Of a stretch of 64,000 bases of DNA, positions 11,358 through 21,882 are shown piece after piece. The stretch is taken from NCBI RefSeq assembly GCF_000204925.1, contig NC_015435.1, forward strand, positions 124,001 to 188,000, written 5' to 3'. The notes below the pieces were generated by a model. That model was given only the letters and a program-made list of their open reading frames with translations, did not search any database and was not told the origin of the DNA. The DNA comes from Metallosphaera cuprina Ar-4. Its GTDB lineage: Archaea; Thermoproteota; Thermoprotei_A; Sulfolobales; Sulfolobaceae. The translations under genes were made by a program, and so were the position numbers. Numbering within the stretch: position 1 is the first letter of the stretch; each line of letters starts with the position of its first letter.

Positions 11358-13055
11358 CTAATCATGTGAATATATCATGATTAAATTTCCTTCACTCTTT
11401 TGATCAACTCTCGCAAACCCGTACCTTATGAGCTGAATAATATCTCCTTCTCTCAGTTTGCTAAAGTACTCCTCTCCATATCCTTCTACACGTTCAATCT
11501 CACTACTAGGATTGGCTACTAGAACCTCGCCCCTTACGCTATCTTTCTTCTTCACCCATTGGACAATGCTAAAGCCAAGATTCCTAGCCGTTTCAATATC
11601 CTGGCCTATGAATCTAGCCGTGTCTCCTTCTATTTTGACATTGCATAAATCCATAAGTCTAATACTCTTCCCATTCTCCACATCATTAGAATCGAGGTAA
11701 ATCTCATCGCCTGGTTCCACTTCTATTTCTCTGAACTCTCCTTTGGCAGGAATTAGAGGTATCTTAGCCACGAGTTTCTTTGGAATATCTAATTTGAAAA
11801 TCATAGGCCTATATACGAACATCAGCCTCCTAGCAAGAGGATCTAACAACTTCCTATTTATCGAAGCTATGTTATCAAAGCTTATTGTGGCATCAGTAAC
11901 CTTGATGCCTACGTGAATCATAATTTCTTTGATTGTCTCTGGCAAAATCCCTCTTCTCCTTAGACCGGCTAGAGTTGGCAACCTAGGATCGTCTCTACCG
12001 GTTCCTGTTTCTAGCATACCTCTGATTTTAGATTTACTCATCATAAAGTTTTCCAGTTTTAATCTACCGTATTCTAAAACAACTGGCATCTTCCAGTTCA
12101 TATAGTTATATACCCATCTCTGCTTTTCCGAATTGGTAATGTGCTCCTTAGCCCTAAGTATATGGGTTATTCCAAAATCGTGATCATCCACCACAGTAGC
12201 GAAATTGTAAGTTGGCCACACTATGTACTTATCGCCTGTAATAGGATGCGGGTTCTTTTTAGTGTCTATTATCCTAAACATCACCCAATCTATTTTAGAG
12301 GGGTCAGGATCGTTGGGGTCGGTCTTAATTCTCACTACTGCTTTTCCTTCGCTAAATTTACCCTCTAGCATCTTATCCCATAATTCAAGATTAGTTTCGG
12401 GGGGAGTCTCTCTGAAAGGATAGACCTCTCCTTTTCGCTTAGAGTTTCTCCACGATTTAAACTGTTCGTCGCTTCCTAGATCAACGTATGCGTATCCTTT
12501 CTCTAGCATAATCTTTGAAACTTCGTAATAGACCTCCATCCTTTCCGAGGCCTTAAACTCCTTCTCCCAGTCGATGCCTAACCACTTCAGATCCTCTTTA
12601 ATCCAATCGTAAGCCTCTTTCAGAGGTTTCTTGATCTTAGGATCCGTATCATCAAACCTGAGTATAAACTTACCATTGTACATAGCTGCATATTCTGCGG
12701 ATAATATAGCTGCTCTAGCGTTTCCTAAATGAATAGGACCGTCGGGATTAGGAGCGAATCTGGTTACAACCGTACCAGTAACGTTAGGAAGAGCTGGGAG
12801 ACCTTTCCTTTCCTCACGTTTTCTCTCCTCTAAAAGCTCAGGATATCGTTGAAGTTCTCTCTTCTGATCTTCTAAACTCATTGAGTTTACTTTTTCGATT
12901 ATCTTTTCCGTCAAGGAAACAATTTCCTTTGCAATGGATTTAAGCTCAGGGTTTTCAGCGAATACCTTGTTGATCACTGGACCCTTCTGTGCCTTTCCAT
13001 CGTGTTTTACAGCGTTCTGTAAGGCATATTTATAAATAATCTCCTCTAGGTTCAT
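11358..13055 (-). CDS. gltX: Glutamyl-tRNA synthetase (archaeal non-discriminating type)
   Basis: A 565-residue class I synthetase. The HIGH-type motif is in [15 protein letters not shown] (about residues 101-115) and the KMSKS-type motif in [10 protein letters not shown]. The C-terminal half (from about residue 410) is the beta-barrel anticodon domain of the GlnRS-like archaeal/eukaryotic type. In archaea this enzyme usually charges tRNA-Gln as well, for transamidation. It starts 6 nt from the stop of the phosphatase gene, so the two are probably co-transcribed. Confidence 0.96.
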   Translation of the reverse strand: MNLEEIIYKYALQNAVKHDGKAQKGPVINKVFAENPELKSIAKEIVSLTEKIIEKVNSMSLEDQKRELQRYPELLEERKREERKGLPALPNVTGTVVTRFAPNPDGPIHLGNARAAILSAEYAAMYNGKFILRFDDTDPKIKKPLKEAYDWIKEDLKWLGIDWEKEFKASERMEVYYEVSKIMLEKGYAYVDLGSDEQFKSWRNSKRKGEVYPFRETPPETNLELWDKMLEGKFSEGKAVVRIKTDPNDPDPSKIDWVMFRIIDTKKNPHPITGDKYIVWPTYNFATVVDDHDFGITHILRAKEHITNSEKQRWVYNYMNWKMPVVLEYGRLKLENFMMSKSKIRGMLETGTGRDDPRLPTLAGLRRRGILPETIKEIMIHVGIKVTDATISFDNIASINRKLLDPLARRLMFVYRPMIFKLDIPKKLVAKIPLIPAKGEFREIEVEPGDEIYLDSNDVENGKSIRLMDLCNVKIEGDTARFIGQDIETARNLGFSIVQWVKKKDSVRGEVLVANPSSEIERVEGYGEEYFSKLREGDIIQLIRYGFARVDQKSEGNLIMIYSHD

Positions 13056-13061
13056 CTCATC

Positions 13062-13730
13062 TCATCTCAGTAACATGTTCACAAGCTCAGTAATTCCGTT
13101 CCCACTTTTTAATTTAAGTACAACGTTAGCACTTTTTATGAGATCTTGATCCGCATTGGAGACTGCAGCCTTTATAGCTGCATATTTAAACATGTCAATA
13201 TCAGTTTTTGAGTCTCCAACAGCAGCCACTTGGTTTTCATTAAGGTTCATTATATCAAGCAATTTCCTAACTCCAACGCCCTTCCCTCCTGGTTTTCCAG
13301 ATAGATGTAAAGCGTAACCGCTAGAGCTTATCATAAGTCCTCTCTGGTTGGCCCACTCTATCATCTCGTCAGTTATTATAGCAGGAGTGTATCCGAAGTC
13401 TGATTTTCTAAATTCATTTTGCCAACTCTCTTTGAGGTTAAAGGTCTTAGCGAATTCAGAAACTAAACTTCTAGGTACAACTTCACAGGTCCTTATTGTC
13501 ACACCTTGATAAAACACCAAACATCCATTCTCTGCAACAATACCACCCGAAAATCCTAGATAATTTTGTAATCCACGTAGAACTGGATATGAGTTACCAC
13601 TAACTATTGCTACCTTGATTCCAGATTTCTCTGCTCTCCTCAAAGACTCGATAGCGTTTAAATCTAAGATATAGGAACCTCTATCGATCGTTATTGTTCC
13701 ATCTAGATCAGTTAGGAGTAATCTTATCAC
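13062..13730 (-). CDS. HAD-superfamily phosphoglycolate phosphatase (archaeal type)
   Basis: A 222-residue HAD hydrolase. The nucleophile motif LLLTDLDGTIT is at the N-terminus; motif II VSGNS, a small C2-type cap (about residues 80-150) and motif IV VGDSKTDIDMF follow. Closest in layout to archaeal phosphoglycolate phosphatases of the TA0175 type, though Cof-type sugar phosphatases look similar, so the substrate is inferred. The ATG overlaps the stop of the HD-domain gene by 4 nt. Confidence 0.88.
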   Translation of the reverse strand: MIRLLLTDLDGTITIDRGSYILDLNAIESLRRAEKSGIKVAIVSGNSYPVLRGLQNYLGFSGGIVAENGCLVFYQGVTIRTCEVVPRSLVSEFAKTFNLKESWQNEFRKSDFGYTPAIITDEMIEWANQRGLMISSSGYALHLSGKPGGKGVGVRKLLDIMNLNENQVAAVGDSKTDIDMFKYAAIKAAVSNADQDLIKSANVVLKLKSGNGITELVNMLLR

Positions 13731-14893
13731 AACATTTCCCTTGCTTTCTCTGCATATCTCCGATCAACATAAACTCTTCTGATAACAAGTTTCTCTGGTA
13801 TTGTATTTAGTAAAGTGGGATATTCGCTCAGCGATAGTTCTTTATCTTTTGAAATTACTTTTATCCTTGATTTGTCAAAAATGTTTATTATTTCTTCGAA
13901 GGGATAAATGGAATCCGATGGTATAACTCTGCTTAATTTCTCTGTGGCTTCCTTGAACTCGTTATCGCCTTTATCTCCATAGCCTATCTCATCATAGATC
14001 ACTTTTGGGCCCCTCCTATCTAAAAAATCCTTAATCATTTGAGACAACGTTGAGTTAGAACTGTTTGAGTAGCATCTATATAAAGATCCGAAAATCCACT
14101 CATCATCCCAATAAGGAAACGTTCCGTAGGAAATCATAGATTTAATGTCTTCTACGTTTAGCCTAGTTTCGCACTCTTCTATCATCTTTGAGTACAGGCT
14201 TGTAAGAAACAACTCATAACCAAGGATGGTCTTATGATAATATACAGCCTGATACATATGAAGTCTTGAAAGGTAAAAATTTTCAAGGCTGATTATCCCC
14301 TTATCCTGTACAGTAATTCCACTCTCATTATAAGTTATTGTAAATATCAACCTTTCCAGATCTATCCTACCTAGTTGAATACCAGTATGGATAGAGTCTC
14401 TCAACAGATAGTCCATTCTATCAACGTCGGCATCACCATCTATCAGCGATGTAAGGAGAGTCTCTCCATTCAATATTTCTCTTATCCTCTTTAGATCAAG
14501 TCCATATTTCTCGATGGCTTCGTCAAAAGAACTCATAAGAATGAGATCTCTCAGGTCTTTGTTACTGAAGCCTTTCTTGATATAGAAGCTTTCTATCGCA
14601 TGACTAAATGGAAATTGACCAATGTCATGGAGAAGAGAAGCTATCTTAACGTCGTTTAACTCAGAATCTGATATAAAACCTTCCTTTACTAATTTTTTCC
14701 CGATCTTTTCTGTAAGATAATACGCTCCTAGAGAATGGCTAAAGCGAGTGTGGTTTGCTCCGGGGTAGACTATATATGCCAGGCTAGTTTGTCTTATTCT
14801 TCTCAGTCTTTGAAATACTGGTTCGTCTACAAGACTCGTGGCTACGTCATCCAACTCAATTGTACCGTGTACCTCGTCAAATATTCTTTTCAT
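13727..14893 (-). CDS. HD-domain phosphohydrolase (dNTPase/SAMHD1-like)
   Basis: About 388 residues. The HD signature is complete: His in GANHTRFSHSLGAYYL, the HD pair in ASLLHDIGQFPFSHAIE and the distal Asp in DGDADVDRMDYLLRD. These bind a divalent metal in nucleotide phosphohydrolases of the dGTPase/SAMHD1 group; the substrate here is unknown. The ATG at 14893 is chosen because the conserved KRIFDEVHGTIELDD starts there; the longer frame runs to the edge of the 5S gene. First gene of a short operon with the HAD phosphatase and GluRS. Confidence 0.9.
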   Translation of the reverse strand: MKRIFDEVHGTIELDDVATSLVDEPVFQRLRRIRQTSLAYIVYPGANHTRFSHSLGAYYLTEKIGKKLVKEGFISDSELNDVKIASLLHDIGQFPFSHAIESFYIKKGFSNKDLRDLILMSSFDEAIEKYGLDLKRIREILNGETLLTSLIDGDADVDRMDYLLRDSIHTGIQLGRIDLERLIFTITYNESGITVQDKGIISLENFYLSRLHMYQAVYYHKTILGYELFLTSLYSKMIEECETRLNVEDIKSMISYGTFPYWDDEWIFGSLYRCYSNSSNSTLSQMIKDFLDRRGPKVIYDEIGYGDKGDNEFKEATEKLSRVIPSDSIYPFEEIINIFDKSRIKVISKDKELSLSEYPTLLNTIPEKLVIRRVYVDRRYAEKAREML

Positions 14894-14919
14894 ATAATTA
14901 ATACTAAATATCAAGTTAA

Positions 14920-15044
14920 AAGTCCATCCCAGTTTGGAGTAGCTGCGGGCCCTTTCGGATCCCACCGCATCTCCAACGCAGAGGGCTTAACTTCCGGGTT
15001 CGAGATGAGTCCGGGTGTTTCCCCCCTGCTATGACCGGGTGGAC
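14920..15044 (-). rRNA. rrf: 5S ribosomal RNA
   Basis: Read on the minus strand from about 15044, the sequence starts GTCCACCCGGTCATAGC and contains the universal AACACCCGGACTCATCTCG, GAACCCGGAAGTTAAG and GATCCGAAAGGGCCCGCAG blocks. The two ends pair as helix I (GTCCA...TGGAC). It stands alone, without 16S or 23S nearby, as is usual in Sulfolobales. A T-rich TATA element (CTTAAAAAA on the plus strand, 15067-15075) lies about 27 nt upstream. Ends are accurate to a few nucleotides. Confidence 0.97.
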
Positions 15045-15075
15045 AACCTTATAATGGAAAGACCAACTTAAAAAA

Positions 15076-15279
15076 TTATTTCTTAGGTATTATAGCTTCA
15101 GCATATATACCGGCAATGTAGAGGGGCCCGTTATCCTTAGGGCAGTTGCCAACTAACTTCAACACAAAGTCTCCCACTTGGAAATCTCTCTCTTGAGAAT
15201 AGTCGCATTGAGTGCACTTTATAACAGTCTTAACCTTGAGGTTTTGCTTAGAATCTACTGATATCGCCATATCTATCAC
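15076..15279 (-). CDS. Small conserved protein with cysteine pair, function unknown
   Basis: About 67 residues from a GTG at 15279 whose GTGA overlaps the stop of the DUF1512 gene; an ATG at 15270 is the alternative. The segment [15 protein letters not shown] gives a CxxC knuckle and a third Cys lies in [10 protein letters not shown], suggesting a small metal-binding beta protein. I do not know the family by name. The tight overlap suggests it works with the DUF1512 membrane protein. The 5S promoter overlaps its 3' end. Confidence 0.8.
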   Translation of the reverse strand: MIDMAISVDSKQNLKVKTVIKCTQCDYSQERDFQVGDFVLKLVGNCPKDNGPLYIAGIYAEAIIPKK

Positions 15280-16418
15280 TGAGCTATTCCAGCCGTATTA
15301 CCGACTCCAACTAGTACTACAGTACTACCAGGCTTTGTCCTTTCCAAGATAATTCTCCTTACGTATTCTAAGGCCTTATCAGCAGCTAAATAGACTTCCT
15401 TTCTCATTTCCGTAATAGCCTCCTCCATACTCATTTTTACGATCACTGCATCTATTGGAATTCCATATTTTACAGCAACTCTCTCTATTGCGATTTTTTC
15501 AGGTCCTGGATCTCCCATTGCAACACCCATTCCCTCAGCTACAGATCCAGTTTCCTCTCCTTCTAACTTTAGTGCAGCGTCAACAGTTATTATCCTGGAT
15601 ACTCTGCCTCCTTCTCTTTCAATTACGTTCTGTACTCCTTCTCCTGGAGTTCCAACCGTAGCCATGGGTCCTTCGGCTTTCACCACTATCACTTTCCTAC
15701 CTTCTAACTCTATAGATCCCGCTACTGTATCCCTACTTACTGTAAACTTTTGATCTGCCTTCATTAAGAGTCTAGAAGCCACAAACGGACCTAAGCCGTC
15801 CCCTATAGGTATGCCTTGTAAGAACACCTTTTGGGCTTTAGCGTAAGCCTCTGCATATTTAACGTAAATGGGTGCGACCATTTGAAGTTGGTACATTATC
15901 ATTATACTGTTTAATTTCTTAGCCATTATTAGGTAATGTCTTATCACCTTGTAAATTAAGTTCAGCGCGTTTACAACCTCCGTAGATATTTCAATTTGGC
16001 TTCTCGTCATAGGATCAATATTGGGATTTATTGAAGTTATCATGTTTCTTACTGTGTCCTCATTGGTCCTCATCAGTAACTTCATCCTATTAATTATGTC
16101 TGTCGGCTCTACCGACACAGGATCTATAACGAACCTATCTATAACCCTATCAATGAAAGCCTTTGGATCAGGAAACCCCTTATCCTTTAATAGTTTCTCA
16201 GTCAAACTCCTGGAGTCTTTCAGATATCCCTCTATCATTTGAAGTTTTTGTTCTACATCTCTACTTAGGAACATTATTTGAGTTTTTTGTTGTACTCCTG
16301 GGAAAAATGAAAGGGCTAATAGAGCTATGAAAAATATATAAAATATGTACGAGAACGCCAAAGCTGCTCCGCTTTGACCCTGGCTTGTTTGGGCAAGAGC
16401 TATAATTAATCCATTCAT
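15276..16418 (-). CDS. DUF1512 family membrane-anchored protein
   Basis: A 380-residue protein with one N-terminal membrane segment (about residues 18-40, [20 protein letters not shown]) and a long soluble region. It resembles the archaeal DUF1512 family, whose function is unknown. The soluble part has a helical region (about 50-190) and a glycine-rich C-terminal part including [38 protein letters not shown] and a final [14 protein letters not shown]. It is translationally coupled to the small Cys protein downstream. Confidence 0.82.
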   Translation of the reverse strand: MNGLIIALAQTSQGQSGAALAFSYIFYIFFIALLALSFFPGVQQKTQIMFLSRDVEQKLQMIEGYLKDSRSLTEKLLKDKGFPDPKAFIDRVIDRFVIDPVSVEPTDIINRMKLLMRTNEDTVRNMITSINPNIDPMTRSQIEISTEVVNALNLIYKVIRHYLIMAKKLNSIMIMYQLQMVAPIYVKYAEAYAKAQKVFLQGIPIGDGLGPFVASRLLMKADQKFTVSRDTVAGSIELEGRKVIVVKAEGPMATVGTPGEGVQNVIEREGGRVSRIITVDAALKLEGEETGSVAEGMGVAMGDPGPEKIAIERVAVKYGIPIDAVIVKMSMEEAITEMRKEVYLAADKALEYVRRIILERTKPGSTVVLVGVGNTAGIAQ

Positions 16419-16477
16419 GATGTCCGTATAAACTCATGATTATGAGAAATTAAACTTTTATCAAAACATGAAAAACC

Positions 16478-17371
16478 CTATGTTAAAATCGTTGTTTCAT
16501 TATCGTCAACGTATACCGTATGTTCAAACTGGGAAACCAAGCCTTTCTTTACTTCAATAAGGACGGGATATGAATGAAGTACACCCTTTTTAGATAAGAT
16601 TTTTAAAAGACGCTCAATCTCCTCTTTCTCTCCCAGGTCGCCTAGCCATCTCTCGCTAAAAGGAAGAGTTCTAAATCTCCTTTCTATTTCCTCACTCAAT
16701 CTCCTTTCATTTTCATCCAATTCTCTTACGTTTTTGTTCCTAAGCGAATAGATCGTCACATCCTTTCCTTCAATAACTTCTCCCCCACCATCAGTAGCGA
16801 ACGGTTCAATCGCATAAGTATTTCCAACCTGAATTCTGCCTGGTATCCTTTCAAATACGTTCGGAACGAAAACGCCAGCGTGAAGCTCGTATCTTCGAAT
16901 CAAATGCCCACCTAAATTTCTTATAGGTTTGTAACCATAGCTCTTGATGATCTTTTCTATAGACCTTCCTATATCAGAAAGGGACGCTCCTGCTTTAAAA
17001 TTTGAGATTGCCGCCCTTAAGGCATCTTTAGCGGCTTCGGCCAGCCTCTCCATTCTGTCGTTGAGATATACTGTTATGGCCGTGTCTGTGATGTAGCCAT
17101 CTATATGCGCTCCAATGTCTAGTTTTACGATAGCTTCCTCAGGTATAACTTTTTCATCTCCTATTATTGGGCTGTAATGGGCCGCCTCTTGGTTTATTGA
17201 AAGGTTACAAGGGAAGGCTGGTCTAGCTCCATGTTCTATGATAGCTTTTTCTACGCTTTCACATACGTCTATAACCTTTACTCCAGGTTTGATGAGCTTA
17301 GCCCCAAGATCTCTAGCCTTAGCCGCTATCTCCCCAGCAGTCTTAACCAGCTTCAGTTCGTCTTCTGTCAT
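16478..17371 (-). CDS. map: Methionine aminopeptidase, type II
   Basis: A 297-residue dinuclear metalloprotease removing N-terminal Met. The five metal ligands are visible: Asp in [17 protein letters not shown] (two), His in [13 protein letters not shown], Glu in [12 protein letters not shown] and Glu in SQFEHTVYV. The roughly 60-residue helical insert before the last ligand ([19 protein letters not shown]) marks type II. Its start at 17371 is divergent from the UPF0173 gene with about 50 bp between them. Confidence 0.96.
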   Translation of the reverse strand: MTEDELKLVKTAGEIAAKARDLGAKLIKPGVKVIDVCESVEKAIIEHGARPAFPCNLSINQEAAHYSPIIGDEKVIPEEAIVKLDIGAHIDGYITDTAITVYLNDRMERLAEAAKDALRAAISNFKAGASLSDIGRSIEKIIKSYGYKPIRNLGGHLIRRYELHAGVFVPNVFERIPGRIQVGNTYAIEPFATDGGGEVIEGKDVTIYSLRNKNVRELDENERRLSEEIERRFRTLPFSERWLGDLGEKEEIERLLKILSKKGVLHSYPVLIEVKKGLVSQFEHTVYVDDNETTILT

Positions 17372-17422
17372 AAGGTGTATCTAACCTATGAAATTTTTAT
17401 TTTTAGTCTATATACATGCCTT

Positions 17423-18103
17423 ATGTCACAAATCAGGTGGTTAGGTCACGCAGCAGTGGAAATCTCGATGATGGGGAAGAGGATCGTGATTGATCCTCTT
17501 ATAAAGGATAACCCGATGTCTCCGATAAAGTTAGACTATCTAAAAGGAATAAACCTGGTAGGTATAACTCACGATCATTATGATCATCTAGGCGATTCGG
17601 TAGAAATACTGAATATGAACCCAAACTCGAAACTTTTTGCCACGTTTGATTTAGAAATGTATTTAGTTAATCAATTCAAAATTAGAGAGGAACAAGTCAT
17701 CCCGGCAAATATAGGAAGTTTTGTAGAGTATGATGGAGTAAAGCTTGCTTTGACTAAGGCCGTGCATTCTAGCGAACACAGTGATCCAACTGGAATAATA
17801 ATATCTGATGGAAATAAAACTATATATCATGCAGGAGATACGGGCCTATTTGAAGACATGAAATTGATAGGCCAGATATTTCAACCTGATTATGTTCTTT
17901 TGCCCATAGGGGGGAGATTTACTATGGATCCTAAACAGGCAGCGTTAGCACTAGATATGCTTAAACCTAGGAAGGCTGCTATCCCTATTCATTATAATAC
18001 TTGGGACATGATTAGAGTTGATCCAGGTGAGTTTGTAAAGGGAGCTAAGGAGAGAGGATACGAAGCTGTACTGTTACAACCTGGACAGTCAATAGAGTTG
18101 TAG
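17423..18103 (+). CDS. UPF0173 metal-dependent hydrolase (metallo-beta-lactamase fold)
   Basis: A 226-residue metallo-beta-lactamase-fold protein. Metal ligands are seen in [12 protein letters not shown] (HxHxDH), in the [12 protein letters not shown] His, in [10 protein letters not shown] and in [11 protein letters not shown]. The N-terminus [11 protein letters not shown] is the UPF0173 hallmark. The substrate is unknown. A longer in-frame ORF reaches back to 17231 inside map, but the family starts at the ATG at 17423. PheS follows after one nucleotide. Confidence 0.93.
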   Translation: MSQIRWLGHAAVEISMMGKRIVIDPLIKDNPMSPIKLDYLKGINLVGITHDHYDHLGDSVEILNMNPNSKLFATFDLEMYLVNQFKIREEQVIPANIGSFVEYDGVKLALTKAVHSSEHSDPTGIIISDGNKTIYHAGDTGLFEDMKLIGQIFQPDYVLLPIGGRFTMDPKQAALALDMLKPRKAAIPIHYNTWDMIRVDPGEFVKGAKERGYEAVLLQPGQSIEL

Positions 18104-18104
18104 T

Positions 18105-19505
18105 ATGATGTTAAGTGAAAACGAATTAAAAATTATTCAGTTTCTAAAGGAGAGAAAGAAGGCTACTACCGACGAAATCAGTGAAGGTACAAATCTTCCT
18201 TTGAGTTCAATTTTTAGCAATATTGCCAACCTTGAAGCTAAAGGTGTAATAAAGCAGATTTCGTCTGAGGTGAAAAAGAGGGTTAAACTCACAGAGGAAG
18301 GAGAGCGTAGATTACGTGAAGGTCTTCCAGAGGATAAGCTTATCTCCATTTTAGGAGGAAGGGAGACAAAAGTTCATGAGATTAAGGAAAGGCTAGGTAA
18401 GGATTTTGAGATAGGGTTAGGATGGGCAAAAAGAAAGGGGTTGATTTCGATTGAAGGGGACCTTATCAGACCTAAGGTAGAAAGATTTACTTCGCCTGAA
18501 TATGTGGGGCTAGTGGAGATATCTCAGGGGAAAATTCCAAATGAGTCTATCCTAGACACTCTAGTAAAAAGGAAGCTGGTCGAAGTTAAAGAGGAGAGGG
18601 TGATCAGAGTAGAACTGGTAAAAGATGTTGAGGTCAAACCTGTAGAACTTTATTTGACTCACGAGATGCTCTCTACGGGTACATGGAGGAACTACGAGTT
18701 TAAACCTTATAACGTTGATGCACAACCTCCGTTCTTCCCTCTTGGAAAAACTCACTATTTTAGAGACTTTATTGAAAAGGTAAAGGACTTGATGATAACT
18801 CTAGGCTTCACGGAGGTCGTAGGAGGTTATGTGGAGATGGAGTTCTTTAACTTTGATATGCTTTTCCAGGCTCAGGACCATCCAGCTAGAGAGATCCATG
18901 ACTCTTTTGTCGTCGAAGGTCAAGGAAAACTTCCTAGCCAGGATTTAGTAAGAAAAGTTAAAGAGGCTCATGAGAGGTGGTGGAGGTACTTATGGAATGA
19001 AGATAATGCAAAGAGGTTAGTTTTACGTAGTCAAACAACGGCTGTTACTGCTAGGGTGCTCTCAGAAGGTGAAAGGAGGAGAAAGGTGTTCACTATAGGA
19101 AAGGTATTTAGACCTGACGCTATTGACGCCACTCATTTAATTGAATTCCATCAGATGGATGGATTAGTAATTGAGGAAGGGTTCACTTTCAAAGACTTAC
19201 TCTCTACTTTAAGAGATATTTTTCAAGGTTTAGGAATTAAAAAGTTGAAGTTCAAACCTGGATATTTTCCATTTACTGAACCTAGTGTAGAAATATATGG
19301 TTACATTGAATCCCTGGGTTGGAAAGAGATGGCAGGAGCTGGGCTTCTAAGGAAGGAGGTTACGGAACCTGCAGGTGTTTATTTGCCTGCAGGCGCTTGG
19401 GGGATAGGCATAGATAGACTAGCTATGTCATTCCTAGGGGTTCAGGATATAAGAGACCTCTACTCTTGGGATATAGAATATTTAAGGAATAAAAGGGTGA
19501 TATAA
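18105..19505 (+). CDS. pheS: Phenylalanyl-tRNA synthetase alpha subunit
   Basis: A 466-residue class II catalytic subunit. The N-terminal part (1-170) has winged-helix-like DNA/RNA-binding modules typical of archaeal PheS. The catalytic part shows FFPLGKTHYFRDFIEKVKD, motif 2 around VLRSQTTAVTARVL and motif 3 in AWGIGIDRLAM. Two adjacent ATG codons (18105 and 18108) could start it. Its stop overlaps the PheT start as TAATG, ensuring balanced subunits. Confidence 0.97.
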   Translation: MMLSENELKIIQFLKERKKATTDEISEGTNLPLSSIFSNIANLEAKGVIKQISSEVKKRVKLTEEGERRLREGLPEDKLISILGGRETKVHEIKERLGKDFEIGLGWAKRKGLISIEGDLIRPKVERFTSPEYVGLVEISQGKIPNESILDTLVKRKLVEVKEERVIRVELVKDVEVKPVELYLTHEMLSTGTWRNYEFKPYNVDAQPPFFPLGKTHYFRDFIEKVKDLMITLGFTEVVGGYVEMEFFNFDMLFQAQDHPAREIHDSFVVEGQGKLPSQDLVRKVKEAHERWWRYLWNEDNAKRLVLRSQTTAVTARVLSEGERRRKVFTIGKVFRPDAIDATHLIEFHQMDGLVIEEGFTFKDLLSTLRDIFQGLGIKKLKFKPGYFPFTEPSVEIYGYIESLGWKEMAGAGLLRKEVTEPAGVYLPAGAWGIGIDRLAMSFLGVQDIRDLYSWDIEYLRNKRVI

Positions 19506-21136
19506 TGCCTACCATAAATATAAACAAATGGATCTTAAAGGACCTAACAGGGTTAAATGAGCAGGAATTAGAAGAGTATTTATTCAGACTTAAATCAGAA
19601 GTCTCTCCATTAAACGAGGACGAATACTCGATAGAGGTAAACGCAGATCGCCTTGATATGTTAAGTCTGGGCGGTATTGTAAGAGCTTTAAAAGGAATTA
19701 CCGAACAAGAATTAGGTGAGCCTCGTTACATCGTTAAAGAAACTGATTATTCACTAGAGGTAGGTGACGTACCATCAAGACCTTATGCTCTAGCCTGTGT
19801 GGTTTATAACGTTAAATTAGATCCGGAAGTTTACTTAAAAGAATTGATACAATTTCAAGAGAAACTACATGACACTATAGGAAGGAAGAGAAAGAAGGTA
19901 GCTATAGGAATACATGATCTTGAGAAAGTTAAAAGTAAAAGAATCCAGTATCGGTTAGTACCATACTCAGCCAAGTTCGTTCCACTAGGTCAAGATAAGG
20001 AGATGAGCGTTGATGAAGTTTCCCGGAACACCTATCAAGGGAAACAGTACTCTCAAATTTCCATGAGGGATGGATATTCCCCTGCGATAGTGGACGAGGA
20101 GGGGATATTAAGTTTGCCACCAGTAATAAATTCTGAAAGAACTAGAGTAACTAGCCGCACTAAGTCCCTATTATTAGACGTAACAGGAACTAACCTAGAC
20201 TCAGTCGTTCAAACTATGGACTTGATCGCTACGGGTCTTGCAGAATTAGGCGCAGAGATAGGCATAGTGAAAATAGAAGGAATTGAAATTGGAAGGTCCC
20301 CAGTCTTAAGACACGATACCGTTTACGCTAGGTTAGCTGACATTAGAGAAAGGCTAGGGATCAATTTGTCTGGAGATCAAGTGGTAAAACTGCTCAGGAA
20401 AATGAGAATGGAGGCAGAAGTAAGGGGAGATAGTGTCGTGGTTAATGTTCCTCCCTATAGAGTTGATATAATGAACTATACCGATATAGCTGAGGACGTA
20501 GGTATGGCGTACGGTTATGAGAATTTCGATTTGGAAAAGTCTAGAGTTTATGAGACAGGCCACCTATTTTCAATAACCTCGTTATATAGAAAGCTTAGGA
20601 TTTCTCTAGTTGGTGCAGGCTTCGTAGAGGTTTATTCTCTTAATCTTATCAAATCTTCATATCAGAAAGGAGAATATGTGAAAATTTCTAACCCTATATC
20701 AATTGAGTACGATTCCATAAGAAACTCACTAGCCTGGAACAGCCTTCTCTTTCTTTCAAGAAATCAACATTCGAGGTTTCCTGTCAGGATATTTGAGATA
20801 GGGGATGTAGTAAGGAGAGACAACGCCAAGGACACAGGCTACACTAACGAAACAATGTTATCAGTAGCCATTATGGACAGTAGAGTAAGCTATGAAATGC
20901 TTCAAGCTCCAATCCATCAGGTTTTACTGAATTTAACTGGAACAGTTCCATCTTATAAAGCAAAAGATAATGACTTGTTCATCAGAGGTCGATCTGCAGA
21001 AATATGGTTAGGCTATGAAAAGATAGGAATTTTAGGTGAAATAAACCCATCAGTCTTAAATGAATTTGGCTTAGTTTATCCAGTTCTATTTTCTGAGATT
21101 AGTTTGAACGTCTTGGAGGAGGTAATGAAGCCTTGA
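19505..21136 (+). CDS. pheT: Phenylalanyl-tRNA synthetase beta subunit
   Basis: A 543-residue archaeal-type beta subunit with the B3/B4 editing region (about 80-270, with KRKKVAIGIHDLEKVK and RDGYSPAIVDEEGILSLPP), the B5 region (about 270-345, IRERLGINLSGDQVVKLL) and a catalytic-like core ending in GEINPSVLNEFGL. It lacks the N-terminal tRNA-binding (EMAP-like) domain found in bacterial PheT, as expected for archaea. It overlaps the alpha/beta hydrolase start by 4 nt. Confidence 0.97.
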   Translation: MPTININKWILKDLTGLNEQELEEYLFRLKSEVSPLNEDEYSIEVNADRLDMLSLGGIVRALKGITEQELGEPRYIVKETDYSLEVGDVPSRPYALACVVYNVKLDPEVYLKELIQFQEKLHDTIGRKRKKVAIGIHDLEKVKSKRIQYRLVPYSAKFVPLGQDKEMSVDEVSRNTYQGKQYSQISMRDGYSPAIVDEEGILSLPPVINSERTRVTSRTKSLLLDVTGTNLDSVVQTMDLIATGLAELGAEIGIVKIEGIEIGRSPVLRHDTVYARLADIRERLGINLSGDQVVKLLRKMRMEAEVRGDSVVVNVPPYRVDIMNYTDIAEDVGMAYGYENFDLEKSRVYETGHLFSITSLYRKLRISLVGAGFVEVYSLNLIKSSYQKGEYVKISNPISIEYDSIRNSLAWNSLLFLSRNQHSRFPVRIFEIGDVVRRDNAKDTGYTNETMLSVAIMDSRVSYEMLQAPIHQVLLNLTGTVPSYKAKDNDLFIRGRSAEIWLGYEKIGILGEINPSVLNEFGLVYPVLFSEISLNVLEEVMKP

Positions 21137-21882
21137 AACTAACTATGGCTAACGTTAGTATAAACTATGAAGTAAAGGGAGAAGGAGATCCAATCGTATT
21201 AATACATCATCTAGCCGGTTCTATTGAAAGTTGGGAGAAATTGATAGTACCACTTAGCTCTAAACATAGAGTTATTGCCTATGACCTGAGAGGACATGGT
21301 AACAGCTCGGTGCCTGCTTCCCCGTACCTAATATCAGATCACACGTCGGATCTTATCAGTTTGCTTGAGTACCTATCGGTTAAAGACCCAGTAATAATAG
21401 GACACTCCATAGGTTCACTTATTGCGATAGATTTCTCACTAAAGAGATCGGTTAAAAAGGTGGTCCTAATAGGAGCTTTATATAAAGCCCCTGATAAATT
21501 TTCATATATGAGATATGTTGATGTGGCGGTAAGATTTGGAATGGAAGGATTAGCTTATCACAGAAGAATTAGAGGAGAACTACCAAGTAAGATAACTGAC
21601 GATTTTGAAAATTGGAATAGATTTGTTAGACTGTATAGGAAAACTAGCGTAAAAGGATATGTGAACAGCGTCTATGGGCTGCTAGCGGCTCCAAATTATG
21701 AAGAAGAACTTAGTAAAATAGAGGAAGTAGTGTTAATTTACGGTAGTAATGATGGATTGAGGCTTAACAAAGACGTTTTTACTAGATCTACGAAGGTGAA
21801 GTACCATGAAATCCAAGGTGCTGGTCACTTCCTAAATTTAGAAGAATCTGAGAAATTATTGGAGCTCCTGAACCAATTGTAG
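21133..21882 (+). CDS. Alpha/beta hydrolase
   Basis: A 249-residue alpha/beta hydrolase starting at TTG 21133, overlapping the PheT stop. The oxyanion region IVLIHHLAGS, the nucleophile elbow IGHSIGSLIA, the acidic residue in YGSNDGLRLN and the catalytic His in GAGHFLNLEE form a complete triad. The short cap lies around residues 125-195. Substrate (ester, lactone or other) cannot be told. Coupling to pheT is probably positional rather than functional. Confidence 0.9.
   Translation: MKLTMANVSINYEVKGEGDPIVLIHHLAGSIESWEKLIVPLSSKHRVIAYDLRGHGNSSVPASPYLISDHTSDLISLLEYLSVKDPVIIGHSIGSLIAIDFSLKRSVKKVVLIGALYKAPDKFSYMRYVDVAVRFGMEGLAYHRRIRGELPSKITDDFENWNRFVRLYRKTSVKGYVNSVYGLLAAPNYEEELSKIEEVVLIYGSNDGLRLNKDVFTRSTKVKYHEIQGAGHFLNLEESEKLLELLNQL

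Noticed and set aside
17231-17422. N-terminal extension of the UPF0173 hydrolase
   Set aside because: It lies inside the map gene and its start region; the family begins at ATG 17423.
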